Source of the DNA: Heterocephalus glaber
Lineage: Eukaryota; Chordata; Mammalia; Rodentia; Bathyergidae
Direction of reading: 5' to 3'
Assembly (NCBI RefSeq): GCF_000247695.1
Contig: NW_004624866.1
Coordinates: 3,955,341 to 4,019,340, forward strand
DNA: 64,000 nucleotides
Positions 35,306 to 46,295 of the stretch are shown here, in pieces (position 1 is the first letter of the stretch; every line of letters begins with the position of its first letter). A program made the position numbers and the translations under genes. The notes below the pieces were generated by a model, which searched no databases, was not told the origin of the DNA, and saw only the letters and a list, made by a program, of their open reading frames with translations.

Positions 35306-37960
35306 CTACTCATTAAGGCTGCCAGAAGTTTTACTTGTCATTGTGCTTATATTTAAAATTAATTCTGCTGGGTCTTCATTCTACAGGACAGGAAGCCTGG
35401 TCTCAGGAAATCTAAATCTTATTGCCAATAATTGGCAAACTGGTCTTGGAGTCAGGGCTGCCTTGACCACAAACTTCCTGTTCTTTCCAACCCCTCTTCT
35501 TCTGTTCTTGATAATTTCTTGAATCAATTTTTCTGAGCTCTCTTCTAGTCAGATAAATGGACCAATGAAAGTGAGTGAATTGTCTAACCTTCACAGATAT
35601 TTCAATGCTCCCCAAGAAGAGGTCCAATTCCATTTATGAGGTGTCTTCTTGAGCATTTTCATCAGCCCAAGGCAGGCAGAAAGAAAGAAAATTGCTAATA
35701 GGCCCCAACTTCATTTGAGTTCTGATGGCCCAGAGGAATTGTGGGTATTGAGTTGAAGCAAGAACTGCAGTATGAAATCTGTTCATAAAAATCATTACTC
35801 TTTAAAAATATCACTGCTGCACATCTGAAAAAGTCCTTTCAAGCACATACACCTGTATAAAATGGAAGGTGAGGACACACTGACAGCAAAAGGCTTAGCA
35901 GTCCATCAAATGAACTGATTCACTAATATTAGGAATTATATCAGTTTTTCAGTCAAGAAAATTTCTAACAACTTTTCCAAAGAATAGTCTTACTTAAAAA
36001 ATCAACACACACATTGTCTTCTACCCAAGGTCAAGAAGGTTCAGTGGCAGCCACAAATTGTGGACCAGACATCTGCTCAGCTCATGTGTGGACCAGAAAT
36101 CAGAGCAGCCCAAACAACTCAAGCCGAGTACAAGGCTTATTTTCTCGGAAAGGGAAATGAAATAAATTTTACTCTCAGTTCTTCGCTAAAGTATAGACAA
36201 CTGAATGAAAATTTAAAATGGCCTTGAGTGGAAAGGGTCATTACAAAGGAACTAAGATATTTTTCTGGCCCCAAGAATATAAACATAAGCTACTGAAAAA
36301 AAGGGATATTTGAGATCGGAGCAATTTAGGGACAGACCTAAGACAAGTGCACAAGCAAGAAAGCTGAAAATTCTATTTATAATAAAAACCCAGGGATTCG
36401 TCAAAACCAGCCACTGTTAGCTACTGCGATTAAATCATTAAATATCCTCTTTTCTTTGCAGGCAGAGAACTCTTGTTTTATTGTGGCATAAAATGTAACG
36501 TAACAAAGGCTTAATTGCATGGTAAGCACCGCCCCTCCCAGGCGAATACGCATTATGAGAGTACGTATAAAATTTTGTCACAAATCCACCATCCTGTACA
36601 CTGGGCAAATTTCTGAAATATTAATTTTCTCTTAACCATGTGAATGAGTCAGCAAATTGAGAGCCCTGTCTTAAAATGGAGAAATAAAATTCTACATCTC
36701 TTTTGCTGTTTATCATATCTTACCAGCAACACCTGCAATGCATCTGAGCTTTGACAATAAAACAATACCTAGATTCATTCTTTATACTTTTCCTGTTAGT
36801 TTAGCTGTTCCCTGAGCAATAAAATCAGAAATAAATCAGTTTAAGAGATAAGCTTGAGGTTCTAAAAAAGAAGAGAAAAGAATCAATCTGATAGTGAAGA
36901 AAAGAGATACAAAGGACAAAGCAAGCAATCAAAAGCGGGATCCAAGAGGACCCGAGGGTCTGGGTAGCATTTCATCACTAGATATAGATAACCAATTCAG
37001 ATGTGTCCCTGATATGTTTGTTATGTTGTTCCCAGAAATTGCTACAATCTGACAAATTACCTGCTGGTTGCTAAAATTCCCTTGTCTGGTCTACCTCTTG
37101 GGAAAATCAGAACCAATCCTCCTTTCTTACACAATGGTCTTTGCCCAGGGTCCCTTTAACAGATCTGATATCTGAATTCAAGGGGAAAATGCTACAAATA
37201 CAATGCAGAACCTTCTTCATCATCTTTCCATTGAGCTGTTATGATCTATTAGAACCTCTTATTCTCCTAAGAATTTTATTTAAAATGTCTGTTTCTTTGA
37301 CAAAGGTAGACCCTATGGATTGCTTTTTACCACTCTTCTAACTCAAATTTCTACTCCTAAAATGGAGTGCAGCTATATGACCCATCACTGTTTGTGAAAA
37401 GTAATACCACATCACAGAGTCTAAACAAAGATAGTGGTGATTTACTGAAATCCACCACACTAGTTCCTTTACACAACGAAACTATAGGATTTATCCTACA
37501 GACCGCCATAATCTACCATCCACTTAGATGAATGAATTGTGACATCCAAGTAAAGTAGAAGGGAGGACTTTATTAATTGGGGAAGGGAAATTTTGTAATA
37601 TTTAACTAGATGTTTCAGCTGAGATTTGCACACTTCTGCTTGAAAGGCCAATCTGAATAGATCATGATATTCTTCAATAAAATGTGAAAGCTCTAGCAGT
37701 TTTTTCTTTTTCTCATAGGTCACCGGACATGGGGCTCTGTCAATTATGGAATCCGATTCCTTCAATACTTACCCACATTCATCCTGAATGCCACTAGATA
37801 ATTGAAATAATGAAACATTTCAGAACTCAAGAGGCCCAGGGTTCATAGCACTGAGGATTCCAAAAGTGAACCTCACTTCTTGGGTACTCCATGACTCACC
37901 ATGTCATTGACTCTCGAGGCTCACCCCAGTCTTCCCAGTGGGTAAGACTATTGTTCATAG
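35306..37960. other. Unassigned stretch with a motif cluster near 36.5 kb
   Basis: No repeat is recognised over 2.6 kb. The part from about 36390 to 36780 is denser in recognisable binding-site-like words than its surroundings. An 89-codon minus frame at 37496-37765 has no identifiable domain. Confidence 0.45.
36528..36572 (+). promoter_or_regulatory. GC-box plus TATA-like pair
   Basis: A CCGCCCCTCCC word at about 36529-36539 is followed by TATAAAA at 36566-36572, with three CpGs in between in an otherwise CpG-poor region. This is the arrangement of a small core promoter, but such words also occur by chance and no transcript evidence is available. Confidence 0.25.
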
Positions 37961-38083
37961 AAATTTAGGAACAGGCTGGGGATTGAGCTCAGTGGCACCG
38001 TGCCTGCCTCGCAAGTGCAAGGTCCTGAATTCGATCCCCAATACCAAAAATAAAAAAATTTTTTAAAAATTAATTTAAGAACA
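37961..38083 (+). mobile_element. ID-type SINE with target duplication
   Basis: Body from 37974 with 'gagctcagtgg' (A-box), 'gaattcgatcccc' (B-box) and an A-rich tail broken by a T-run (38059-38064). Target duplicates are aaatttaggaaca (37961-37973) and taatttaagaaca (38071-38083), 11 of 13 matching. Confidence 0.9.
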
Positions 38084-39067
38084 ATGGTTCAATCTGGTCC
38101 TAGGCCAACTGGTTTTTTCCTGTTGCAAAATTGTGAACTGACTCCTTAACACACGGCCCAGGTCTAGATGGGATGGACATGAGGCCAAACTCATTGCCTC
38201 TGTGAAGAAACCAACAGACCCAGGTGAAGCCATTTGCACTTGCTTATGAGATAAAGGACTCTGTGGCTTTTTCTTGTATCCTCAATGAACAAATTCTTTA
38301 TTCAGGACACATAGAGAAAAAATAATGTCATCCAACAAGGCCAAACGAGGCAGGTATTATGTTTGTGATGAGAATAGCCCGTTACAAAAATCCCCCTAAC
38401 CCTTTCATGTTGTGGACTTCAGTCAGGGCTTTGGAGAGACAGTAATTTGTTGTCTTTGCAACCTGCACCTCCCTTGCCCGTGCATCAGAATAGCGAGGAA
38501 TAGCTGGCAGTGTGGCAGACCTGCTGTGTCACTGGTAGATCGCCCCTCTGTCCCTTCTACTCTGAGAGGCCTCTCATTCCCAGGTTTCTCACAAAGACCG
38601 CTGAGATTGATACCTAGTTGTAGTAAAAGTCAGAACCCTCTGATACCTCATTACAGAAAGGACCAGAACCTTCTATTTTCCTGTTTTATCACTTGATAAT
38701 TCAGTGTCATCCATTTCCTCATGAGCCTCATGAATGAACATTTCCAGATTTCCTCACAGCTTCCCGATATTCCATCCTGAGCCCCTGCCCAACTTGTCTT
38801 CATGTCCAACACCCAAGGGTTTAATCATGTCATGATAAGTAGGAAAAAGCACTAAATTAATTAATCAGGATTATTATTTGACAAATTGTCCTCTTGGCTC
38901 TAGTAATTATTCTATGCTGCTTTAAGATCTTCATGTCAACAATCTTACAGATTTAAAAAGCTATTGCTTCAGTTTCCAAACTTTATAAATAATTAAAGTC
39001 TTTCTTAAAGGAAATGATGCACCCACAACATCATAAGGAAGGATAGTATTTGCCATCTCCTACAACC
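38084..39067. other. Unassigned sequence
   Basis: A 94-codon open frame at 38412-38696 sits in locally GC-richer sequence but has no recognisable domain. No repeat is identified. Confidence 0.45.
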
Positions 39068-39449
39068 TGATCATGGTTTTTTCCCTCTGAAATTAATTTT
39101 GAAATTTAATCTCTGCTGTGAAACAGTAAGAGGTGGGACCGGGTGGGATATTTCAAAATTGACTAGCATCCTGCCCTCATGAATGGATTACTCTATCCAT
39201 GCAATTAATGGATGAATGCACCATCTCAAAAATGAGCCTGCTAGACAAGCCAGTTTGGCTAAGTCTCTCGAACATGCTTTCTGTTTTTTGCCATTTGATG
39301 TCTTGCACTGCCTTGGAACTCTGAAAGCCCAGAGATCATCACCAGATATGACCCCTTGACCCTGTATCAGAACCAAAGAAACCTCTTTTATTTATAACCT
39401 ACCAAGTCTATGCTATTATGCTATTAGAAACAGAAAATGAACTAAGACA
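39068..39449 (+). mobile_element. MaLR (MST-like) LTR
   Basis: 'aaatttaatctctgctgtg', 'agtaagaggtgggaccgggtgg', 'tgccctcatgaatggatta', 'aaacctcttttatttataacc' and the end 'gaactaagaca' follow the MST/THE1-type LTR order over about 380 bp. Confidence 0.75.
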
Positions 39450-40253
39450 CCATGTTAATACTTACTGTAGCCAGCGACTGTCATGTGAGTTTTGCATGTT
39501 TGAATCAGGAAAATATTTGACTCCTTACCAAACGTGGAATATGTTTGTTGTTTTGACTATGAACACTAATCTTACCAATGAAGAGAAAAGGCAATTAAGA
39601 ACACTGTTCTTGCCCTAGTTTTGGTATTTCCTCTTTTAGTCTCTTTTTAATTGCTAAAAATGAATGTCTTCTTAATTTGGGAATTATTTTGTTTGTTCAA
39701 AAGAAGGGTAGATGGATTTATAATAAAACTGCCAGAAAGCAGGTTTTAACTTAACCTATGCCCTTAGTGTCCTGTTGCACCTGATATATTTCCACCCTTA
39801 GAAATTCCTCTGTCAGATCAAGTGACACTTCAACCCTGGATAAGACTTCACCCCAACTCCCACCCCAATGCTAATCTGCTGCCAGAAATGAAAGTGCTTT
39901 CATAGCTGACAACAGTGAGTCTAATAGGAAATGCCTGAGAATGCTTAGTCTGTCAGGTGCTATAGCTGGAGCTCATTAGGGAGGCTCTGGTTCCATATTT
40001 GCCATGGCAACCTCTAGAGATACATATCTGGTATGCTAGTGGCATGCTGACATCACAGTTTGCTCCTTGAAAGAGGGGCAAGCAGTGGCAAGAAGCTCTT
40101 ATTATCATGATGATGATAGTGCTGCCATTAAAATTATGCTATGTATGGGGTTGGGGAAGAACTGCTTTTACATAGCTTAAATCATTGTCTCAGATAAGAG
40201 TAACTAATACATTACTCTTGTGCATTCTTTTTAGAAGAAATGTGATTTGCTAT
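39450..40253. other. Unassigned sequence
   Basis: No gene or confident repeat. Confidence 0.5.
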
Positions 40254-40375
40254 AGAAAAAAAAGAAAGAGGGAGGGGGGAGGGAGAGAGAGAGGAGAGAG
40301 AAAGAGAGAGAGGGAGAGAGAAAGAGAGAGACAGAGAGAGAAGAAAGGAAGGAAGGAGGGAGGAAAGAAAGGGAA
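40254..40375. repeat. Polypurine (GA/GGA/GAAA) tract
   Basis: 122 nt of A and G with one pyrimidine (C at 40332). A 72-codon frame through it translates as R/E/K/G repeats and is not a gene. Confidence 0.95.
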
Positions 40376-40965
40376 TTGGTTCCCAACCAATACTTTACTA
40401 TAGAATAAATACTATTTATAATTGTACCACAAAGTGTAGGTCTTTTTAATCTTAGTTGTTTGTTTCCACAAACATTGACAAACCAATGGGTGATTACTTT
40501 AGTGGAATACTATAATGGTGAAGCTACAGTACAAGACAATCAGATTCTTTCAAAACTTTCAGATTCTTCTTCAGTACCTCTTCAGAATGGGCATGTGGAG
40601 ATGAACAACAGTGGTGATCTATGGAATTTTTTCAATTTCTTACTCCTTGGTTGGGGTAGAAGGAAGGATAAGGATGGTAACAAACATGTCAGAGAAATAG
40701 TACAATAGCGTGGAAGAATGTGATTAGCATTGTCAAGATCTGGTATGAAGAATCTACTGTTAAACTCTGAATTTCCCAAGGGAATCTCAGTTCTAGAAGG
40801 AGAAAAGAATTGCATAGCTGAATTGAGAAGATTTCTATGAAGATTAGGATGTTCTCTGCAGGCCCACCAAAATCTAGACCACATCCCTTTCTTTTTTATC
40901 ATGATGATCCATAAATGACAGGACACTAGAAGACATACACTTTCTAAAAATATTTTTCTCTAATT
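40376..40965. other. Unassigned sequence
   Basis: Overlapping frames on both strands (40460-40708 plus, 40582-40926 minus, 114 codons) have no domain or splice support. Confidence 0.45.
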
Positions 40966-43295
40966 ATATTCCCTTTTTGTTGTTGTTTTTATTTTTTAAT
41001 TAATTAGTTTTATTAGTACATTTTAGATATACATAATTATAGCATCAATCATGGAATTTGTACCTGCACACAATGTATCTTATTCTTTTTTCCCATTCCC
41101 CTCCCTTCCCTTCAACCCTTCTTCTCCTCCTTATTTACAAAAGCTTTGTTTCCATTTTTGAAAAGCCCAGATCCTGATAGATTCACTGCTGACTTCTACA
41201 AGAAACTTAGAAAACATCTAATTCCATGACTTTTAAAACTTTTTAATGAAATTGAAAGGGAAACAATACTCCCAAATTTATTCTTAGAAGCAAGCATTAC
41301 TCTGATACGAAAACCAGAGAAGGATCCAACCAAAAAAGAGAACTACAGACCAATCTCTATAATGAACATAGACGCAAAAGTCCTCATTAAGATACTGGAA
41401 AACAGAAAGCAGCAAATCACAAAGAAGATTATACACCATGACCAAGTAGGATTCATCCAGGGATGTGAGGAGGGTTCAACATACACAAATCAATAAAAGT
41501 AATATACCATTAACAGAGTCAAGGCCAAAATTCATATGATCATCTCAATAGATGTAGAAAAAGCATTTGACAAAGTCCAACACCAATTCATGATCAAACC
41601 CTACAGAAAATTGGAATAGATGGTCTCTACCTCAATCAGATAAAAGCCATCTATGACAAACCAATAGTCAACATTATACTAAATGAACAAAAACTGAAAC
41701 CTTTCACTCTAAAATCAGGAACAAGACAAGGATGTCCACTATCACCCCTCCTATTCTAAATAGTTCTGGAAACATTAGTCAGAGCAATTAGACTAGAGAA
41801 AGAAATAAAGGGAATAAAGATAGGGAAGGAAGAAGTTAAATTATCATTATCTGCAGATGACATGATACTCTACATAGAAGACCCCAAAACTCCACCAAAA
41901 GACTTGTAGATTCAATAACCAAATTCTGTGGCATAGATGGATACAAACTCAACATTCAAAAATAAGTAGCATTCCTGTACACAAATAACAAACTCACTGA
42001 GAAAGAAATTAGGGAAACTACACCTTTCACAATAACATTTAAAAAAATGAAATACTTAGTAATCAATCTAACAAAGGAAGTAAAAGACTTTTATGTTGAA
42101 AAATACAGTATTCAAAAAGAGATCAAAAAAGATATCAGAAAATGGAAAGATATACTTTGTTCTTGGGTAGGAATAACCAATATAGTGAAAATGGCCACAC
42201 TTCCAAACTTGGCATACAGATTTAATGCAATCTTGATCAAAATACTAATAGTATAGCTTACAGAATTAGAGGAAACAATTCTAAAACTCATTTGGAACCA
42301 GGAGCGACCTAGAATAGCAAAACCATTTCTGGGCAACAAAGACAAGACAAGGGGCATCACAATCCCTAACCTGAAATTATACTACAAAACTACTGTGATA
42401 AAAACATCATGGTACTGGAAAAAAAAAGACCCAAGGATCAATAGAACAGATTAGAAGATGCAGGAACAACTCCAGATACACTCAGTCACCTTATCTTTGA
42501 CAAAGGAAGCAAACACGTTCACTGGAAGAAAGATAGCCTCTTTAATAAATGGTGGTGGAAAAACTGGCTTTCCACATGCTGAAGACTAAAACTTGACCCA
42601 TGCCTCTCACCATGCCTAAACTAAAATTAAAATAGATCAAACATCTAAACATTAAAATAGAAACACTAAACCTGCTAGAAGATAGAATAGGAAGAACTCT
42701 TGGAGAAATTGATGTAGGGAAAGACTTTATGACCAAAACCCCTGTACCACAGGAAATATTACAAAGAATCAACAACTGGGATCTCATCTTATTAAAAAAC
42801 TTTTGCACAGCAAAAGAAATCTCCAGCAGAGGGAAGAGACAACCCACAGAGTGGAAAAAATATTTTTTTCCCAGCCATTCCTCAGACAAAGGACTCAAAA
42901 AATCAGACTCCCCACATTTAAAGACCCAGTGCAAAAATGGGCATCTGCAATGAATAGACATTTCTCAGATGAAGAAGTAAAAACAGCAAATAAATATTTA
43001 AAAAAATGTTCAACATCACTGGTCATAGGAGAGATGCAAATTAAAACAATGCTGAGATTCCAACCCACTCCAGAAAGAATAGCTATTGTCAAAAAATCAA
43101 CCAATAACAAATGCTGACAGAGCAATGAGGAAAAAGGAACCCTTCTCCACTGTTGGTGGGAATGTAGAACGGTACAACTATTGTGGAAATCAATGTGGAG
43201 ATTCCTCAGAAGACTAAAACTAGAGGTTCCATTTAACCCAGTTATTCCCTTCTTGGTATCTTCCCAAAAGAATTAAAAGTATCATATTCTCTTTT
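40966..43295 (-). mobile_element. L1 with internal inversion (twin-priming product)
   Basis: Read on the minus strand: a target duplication, an ORF2 segment in reverse (43283-41158), then the L1 3' UTR in the forward direction (41157-about 41000), an A-rich tail and the second target duplication. The target copies are atattctctttt (43284-43295) and atattccctttt (40966-40977), 11 of 12 matching. On plus, the right copy reads ctctttt|aaatg at its outer edge, the TTTT|AA site cut by L1 endonuclease. Compared with the copy at 50.5-51.8 kb, about 0.65 kb of element is missing at the inversion joint. Confidence 0.85.
41158..43283 (+). pseudogene. L1 ORF2 relic (reverse transcriptase to C-terminal domain)
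   Basis: This is the inverted segment of the L1 above. ORF2 normally supplies endonuclease and reverse transcriptase for retrotransposition. Recognisable parts in order are the start of the polymerase domain (41160 on), an NYRPIS-like block (about 41341), an [13 protein letters not shown] block (41550-41576), the catalytic ADD triplet at 41853-41861, where the usual preceding F is S, and the C-terminal domain to about 43260. It is dead: an in-frame TGA at 41227-41229, a frame change before the ADD motif, TGA at 43115-43117 inside the CX3CX7HX4C motif, and loss of that motif's second cysteine. The endonuclease domain is absent. Several open frames of 69-139 codons on both strands (42047-43125) are fragments or shadows. 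Confidence 0.88.
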
Positions 43296-43559
43296 AAATG
43301 AAGTAACCACATCGTATTTAGACACAACTTCTGTTAACCCCACTTTTCCCATCCAGGTTCTTTGTTCTCCAATTTCTAATGTCTTCAGCTCCTTTTTACC
43401 CTTTTTCTATTATATCCAGTTCCAAAAAGATTTTGTTCACCTCAGTCAACCATATCTTCTCTTATCAAAGGCTTCAGTACTCTCCAGTGTAGGCTTCATC
43501 ATATCTAACCCATCAATCACATTTGAAAGCACTGAGTCTCAAATATCTTTGATCTTTGG

Positions 43560-43880
43560 CAGTGACTTCTTTTGTCTCATGGACACTAAAATCTCCACCT
43601 TCTCCTTCTTCTGTACTAGGTCACTCTTTTCATTTTCCTGACTGGTTCCTTCGCTCCACCCACTCACCCTACCTCTCAGTTATTGAGGCACAGGGTGTTA
43701 CACCTCCTAACTATCTTGCCTGTCTCTGAGTTTCATGTACTATGTGCTTGGCAACACCAACGAGACTTAACAGGCCAGACGTACTCTCTAAATTTCAGAT
43801 AAAAGAGCTTATTTAATATCTTTATTTGATTGTCCAATAAGAATCTCAAATTTAGCAGGATATCAAAAATGAAATCCTTT
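43560..43880 (+). mobile_element. L2 fragment (ORF2 end region)
   Basis: 'tttcctgactggttccttcgctcc', 'ctctcagttattgaggcac' and especially 'atttgattgtccaataagaatctcaaattt' (in parts) follow L2 sequence near the ORF2 end. Strongly diverged. Confidence 0.5.
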
Positions 43881-44250
43881 TTATTTTGAAATGGGAATAG
43901 AGGACAAGGAAGTAGCTGCAGCCTTTCAACTCAGAGCATTCAGACTGTAAAAGACCTCAAGATGTGGAGTTGGTGAAGGATAATTAATGATCTATGAAAG
44001 CTACTCTAGAGCATGCTGGTATTAGTAGCGACAGCTATCAACAGATTTTTATTTGTGTCATTTAAAGTAGAGACAAGTATAAAAGGAGGCATAACAGAAA
44101 ATTCCTATAATGATCTCAGCTTCCTCAGAAATTATTTTGTAGCTTCCACTAGCAACTGGTTCTATTGTTATGCACAGATCCCCATTTCAGGGACCCTCAA
44201 GCCCTGTCCAGCACTAAGATCCATCTTCACTTTCAAGAAATGTGGTAATA
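43881..44250. other. Unassigned sequence
   Basis: Nothing recognised. The 83-codon frame at 44013-44264 has no support. Confidence 0.5.
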
Positions 44251-44325
44251 GGCTGGGTGTGTAGCTCAGTGGTACAGAACTTGAGTAGCATGGATGGGGC
44301 TCTAGGTTAGATCCCCAGCACTAAC
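44251..44325 (+). mobile_element. Older ID-type SINE
   Basis: 'aggctgggtgtgtagctcagtgg' (in part) and the B-box-like 'ggttagatccccagcac' are present with several changes. No A tail remains. Confidence 0.7.
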
Positions 44326-44789
44326 AGGAGGGGTGATTTAGTTACCTACAGAAATATATTTCCCCAGGTTCTGCATTGTTCAACCAAATATGGGCTTGTC
44401 TGGTGTTTTCCCACAAGTATGAGGTGCTTTCTTCTTTATCAGATGCATAAATACAGAAGCATACATACACACACATTCTCATACCCAGGTTTCAAATATA
44501 AAGAATAATCCTCTGGAGAGTCAAGTTGCAGTCATTTGAAGGAGGGAAATACTTTGCTTTCTCCTTTTTGAACAACCACTATTAATATAAGGATTTTAAG
44601 TTACTTTGAAAAACAACAGTCTCCCTTTGTGTTCCTTCTATCAGCATACAGAGATAATAGTGTATGAATATATAACTTATGCCATAGAAAATCACTATTT
44701 TGAAGACCTGAGTAAGAATTTGAGATGCCCTGTAAAGCCATCATTTCATTGACATCCACATATTGCTGCAATAGTACCCAGAATTCAAA

Positions 44790-45105
44790 ATTCTCTTCCT
44801 ACTTTCTGTTATATATCTTTAATTTTGCTCTGTATTTATAATTTGGGTCTCTCATATAAAGGAAATCATGTGATATCTGTGCATCTAATTTATTTCACTA
44901 AATATTATGGTCTCAAGATGTATCCTTTTTCCTACAAATTACTCGGGTTTATCATTCTTTATGGCAGAGCAGTACTCCATTGTGTGTAAATACTATATTT
45001 TCTCTATCTATTCATCTGCTGATGGACACAGAGGCTGCTCCCAAGATTTAGCTACTATGAGTTGTGCTGCTATAAATATGAGTGTTCATGTACTTCTGTC
45101 ATATG
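44790..45105 (-). mobile_element. Older L1 3' end, antisense
   Basis: 'ttatggcagagcagtactcc', 'ctgatggacacagaggctgc' and 'tgctgctataaatatgagtg' are the reverse complement of the ORF2 3' end; a 3' UTR-like piece lies to the left. Confidence 0.7.
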
Positions 45106-45243
45106 ATATGAAAGGGGATGAAAAAGAAATGAAAATGTATTGAGTAGATGAACCAACTCCACACAAGGATTGTAAACATTATGTGCCACAATCATGTGCT
45201 CATAAAAATAAAAAATAAATAAAGTTCAAAATTCTTTTTCAGA

Positions 45244-45300
45244 GGCAGGCATGGTGGTACATGCCTGTAATTGCCAGCTACTTGGGAGCTGAGGCCAATC
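45244..45300 (+). mobile_element. B1-type SINE 5' fragment
   Basis: 'aggcatggtggtacatgcc', 'tgtaattgccagctacttgg' and 'gctgagg' are the 7SL-derived left end; the 3' half is missing. Confidence 0.65.
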
Positions 45301-45335
45301 TGAGCAGCTTGGTATCCTGATAGTAGTGTTATTTG

Positions 45336-45370
45336 AGACTCATAAAGAGTCGATGTACTTTTTTTTTTGG
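45336..45370. repeat. Left arm of a perfect 35-bp inverted repeat
   Basis: It is the exact reverse complement of 45636-45670. It consists of 10 bp matching unique flank, 13 bp matching the SINE target duplication, a run of ten T and two G that match the last two bases of the ID SINE body. The SINE lies about 200 bp away, so this is an inverted copy of its 3' junction. Confidence 0.95.
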
Positions 45371-45547
45371 AATCTATGCATGTGATACAATTTTATAAAA
45401 CTATATACTAAAAACTAAGACATTTAAAACCTGATAAAATATGAATAAGATCTGCATTTGAATTCATAACAATGTACCAACACCAATTCCTTGGTTTGGC
45501 AATACACTATGGTCATATAAGCATTTTATGATTTGGGAACCTAGGCT

Positions 45548-45659
45548 AAAAGTACATCAACTCGGGCCGGGGATTTGGCTCAGTGGTTCCGCAGCCTGCC
45601 TCACAAGCGCAAGGTCCCAAGTTTGATCCCTGGTACCAAAAAAAAAAGTACATCGACTC
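45548..45659 (+). mobile_element. ID-type SINE with 16-bp target duplication
   Basis: Body 45564-45643 with A-box 'tggctcagtgg' and B-box 'agtttgatccc', then ten A. Target copies are aaaagtacatcaactc (45548-45563) and aaaagtacatcgactc (45644-45659), 15 of 16 matching. The 3' copy and its flank are duplicated in inverted form at 45336-45370. Confidence 0.92.
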
Positions 45660-45670
45660 TTTATGAGTCT
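45636..45670. repeat. Right arm of the perfect 35-bp inverted repeat
   Basis: It spans the SINE's last two bases, its A10 tail, the 3' target duplication (with G where the 5' copy has A) and 11 bp of flank. The loop to the left arm is 265 bp. Confidence 0.95.
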
Positions 45671-46199
45671 TAAGCTATTTCAAAATTTTAGAAAGTTATT
45701 TCTAAAAGTCAGACATATAACTTTCACGAGGAAATAACAGACTGTTCAGAATTATCCAATCAAGTACATATATAGAAAAACAATACATAAAACTTCTGAG
45801 TATGAATATGAATTCATAACATGAATATAGTTGTCACAGTGTTTCCTAAGTTGTTACTTCAACTTCCAATTCTCAAGTTTAAAACATTATCATTAAAATG
45901 TCAGTTTTTCTTGGATAAGCAAAATGAAACAAACAAGAGATTTAATAATTTCACAAAATCAAAGTCCATTTAGCCATCAGTTTTCATGTTAAAGGTACAC
46001 ACTGGTCTGATGAAATGGTAAAGACATCACTTAATAGAAGCTATGTTAGCATCTGAAAGAACCAATGATGTCTGTTGAGAAAGAACCAATTAAAGGAGTT
46101 ATTTAGTTTGTGAAAATATACAAAGTTTTTCCAGTAATGAAAAACAACAATAGTATGAAATATTAAGTTCATATTATTTACTTTTATGAGTAATTTCAT
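45671..46199. other. Unassigned AT-rich sequence
   Basis: Nothing recognised. Confidence 0.5.
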
Positions 46200-46295
46200 A
46201 GTATTTGCTAGCTATCTACTTTATACAAGGTACCATGTGAGACACTGGGAGTACAAAATGAAAAAACAATTTGTGACCTCAGAGCACTTGCAAAC
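46200..46295 (-). mobile_element. L2 3'-end fragment, antisense
   Basis: 'tatctactttatacaaggtacc', 'tgagacactgggagtacaaaatg' and 'acctcagagcacttgc' follow the reverse complement of the L2 3' end. Confidence 0.5.

Noticed and set aside
37681..37780. Strong acceptor-like site (T-rich tract, CATAG|GTCACC)
   Set aside because: Only about 22 open codons follow and no convincing donor is seen; no exon can be supported.
40185..40403. 72-codon arginine/glutamate-rich frame
   Set aside because: It is a translation of the polypurine tract.
42542..42961. 139-codon minus-strand frame
   Set aside because: It is antisense to the L1 ORF2 relic.
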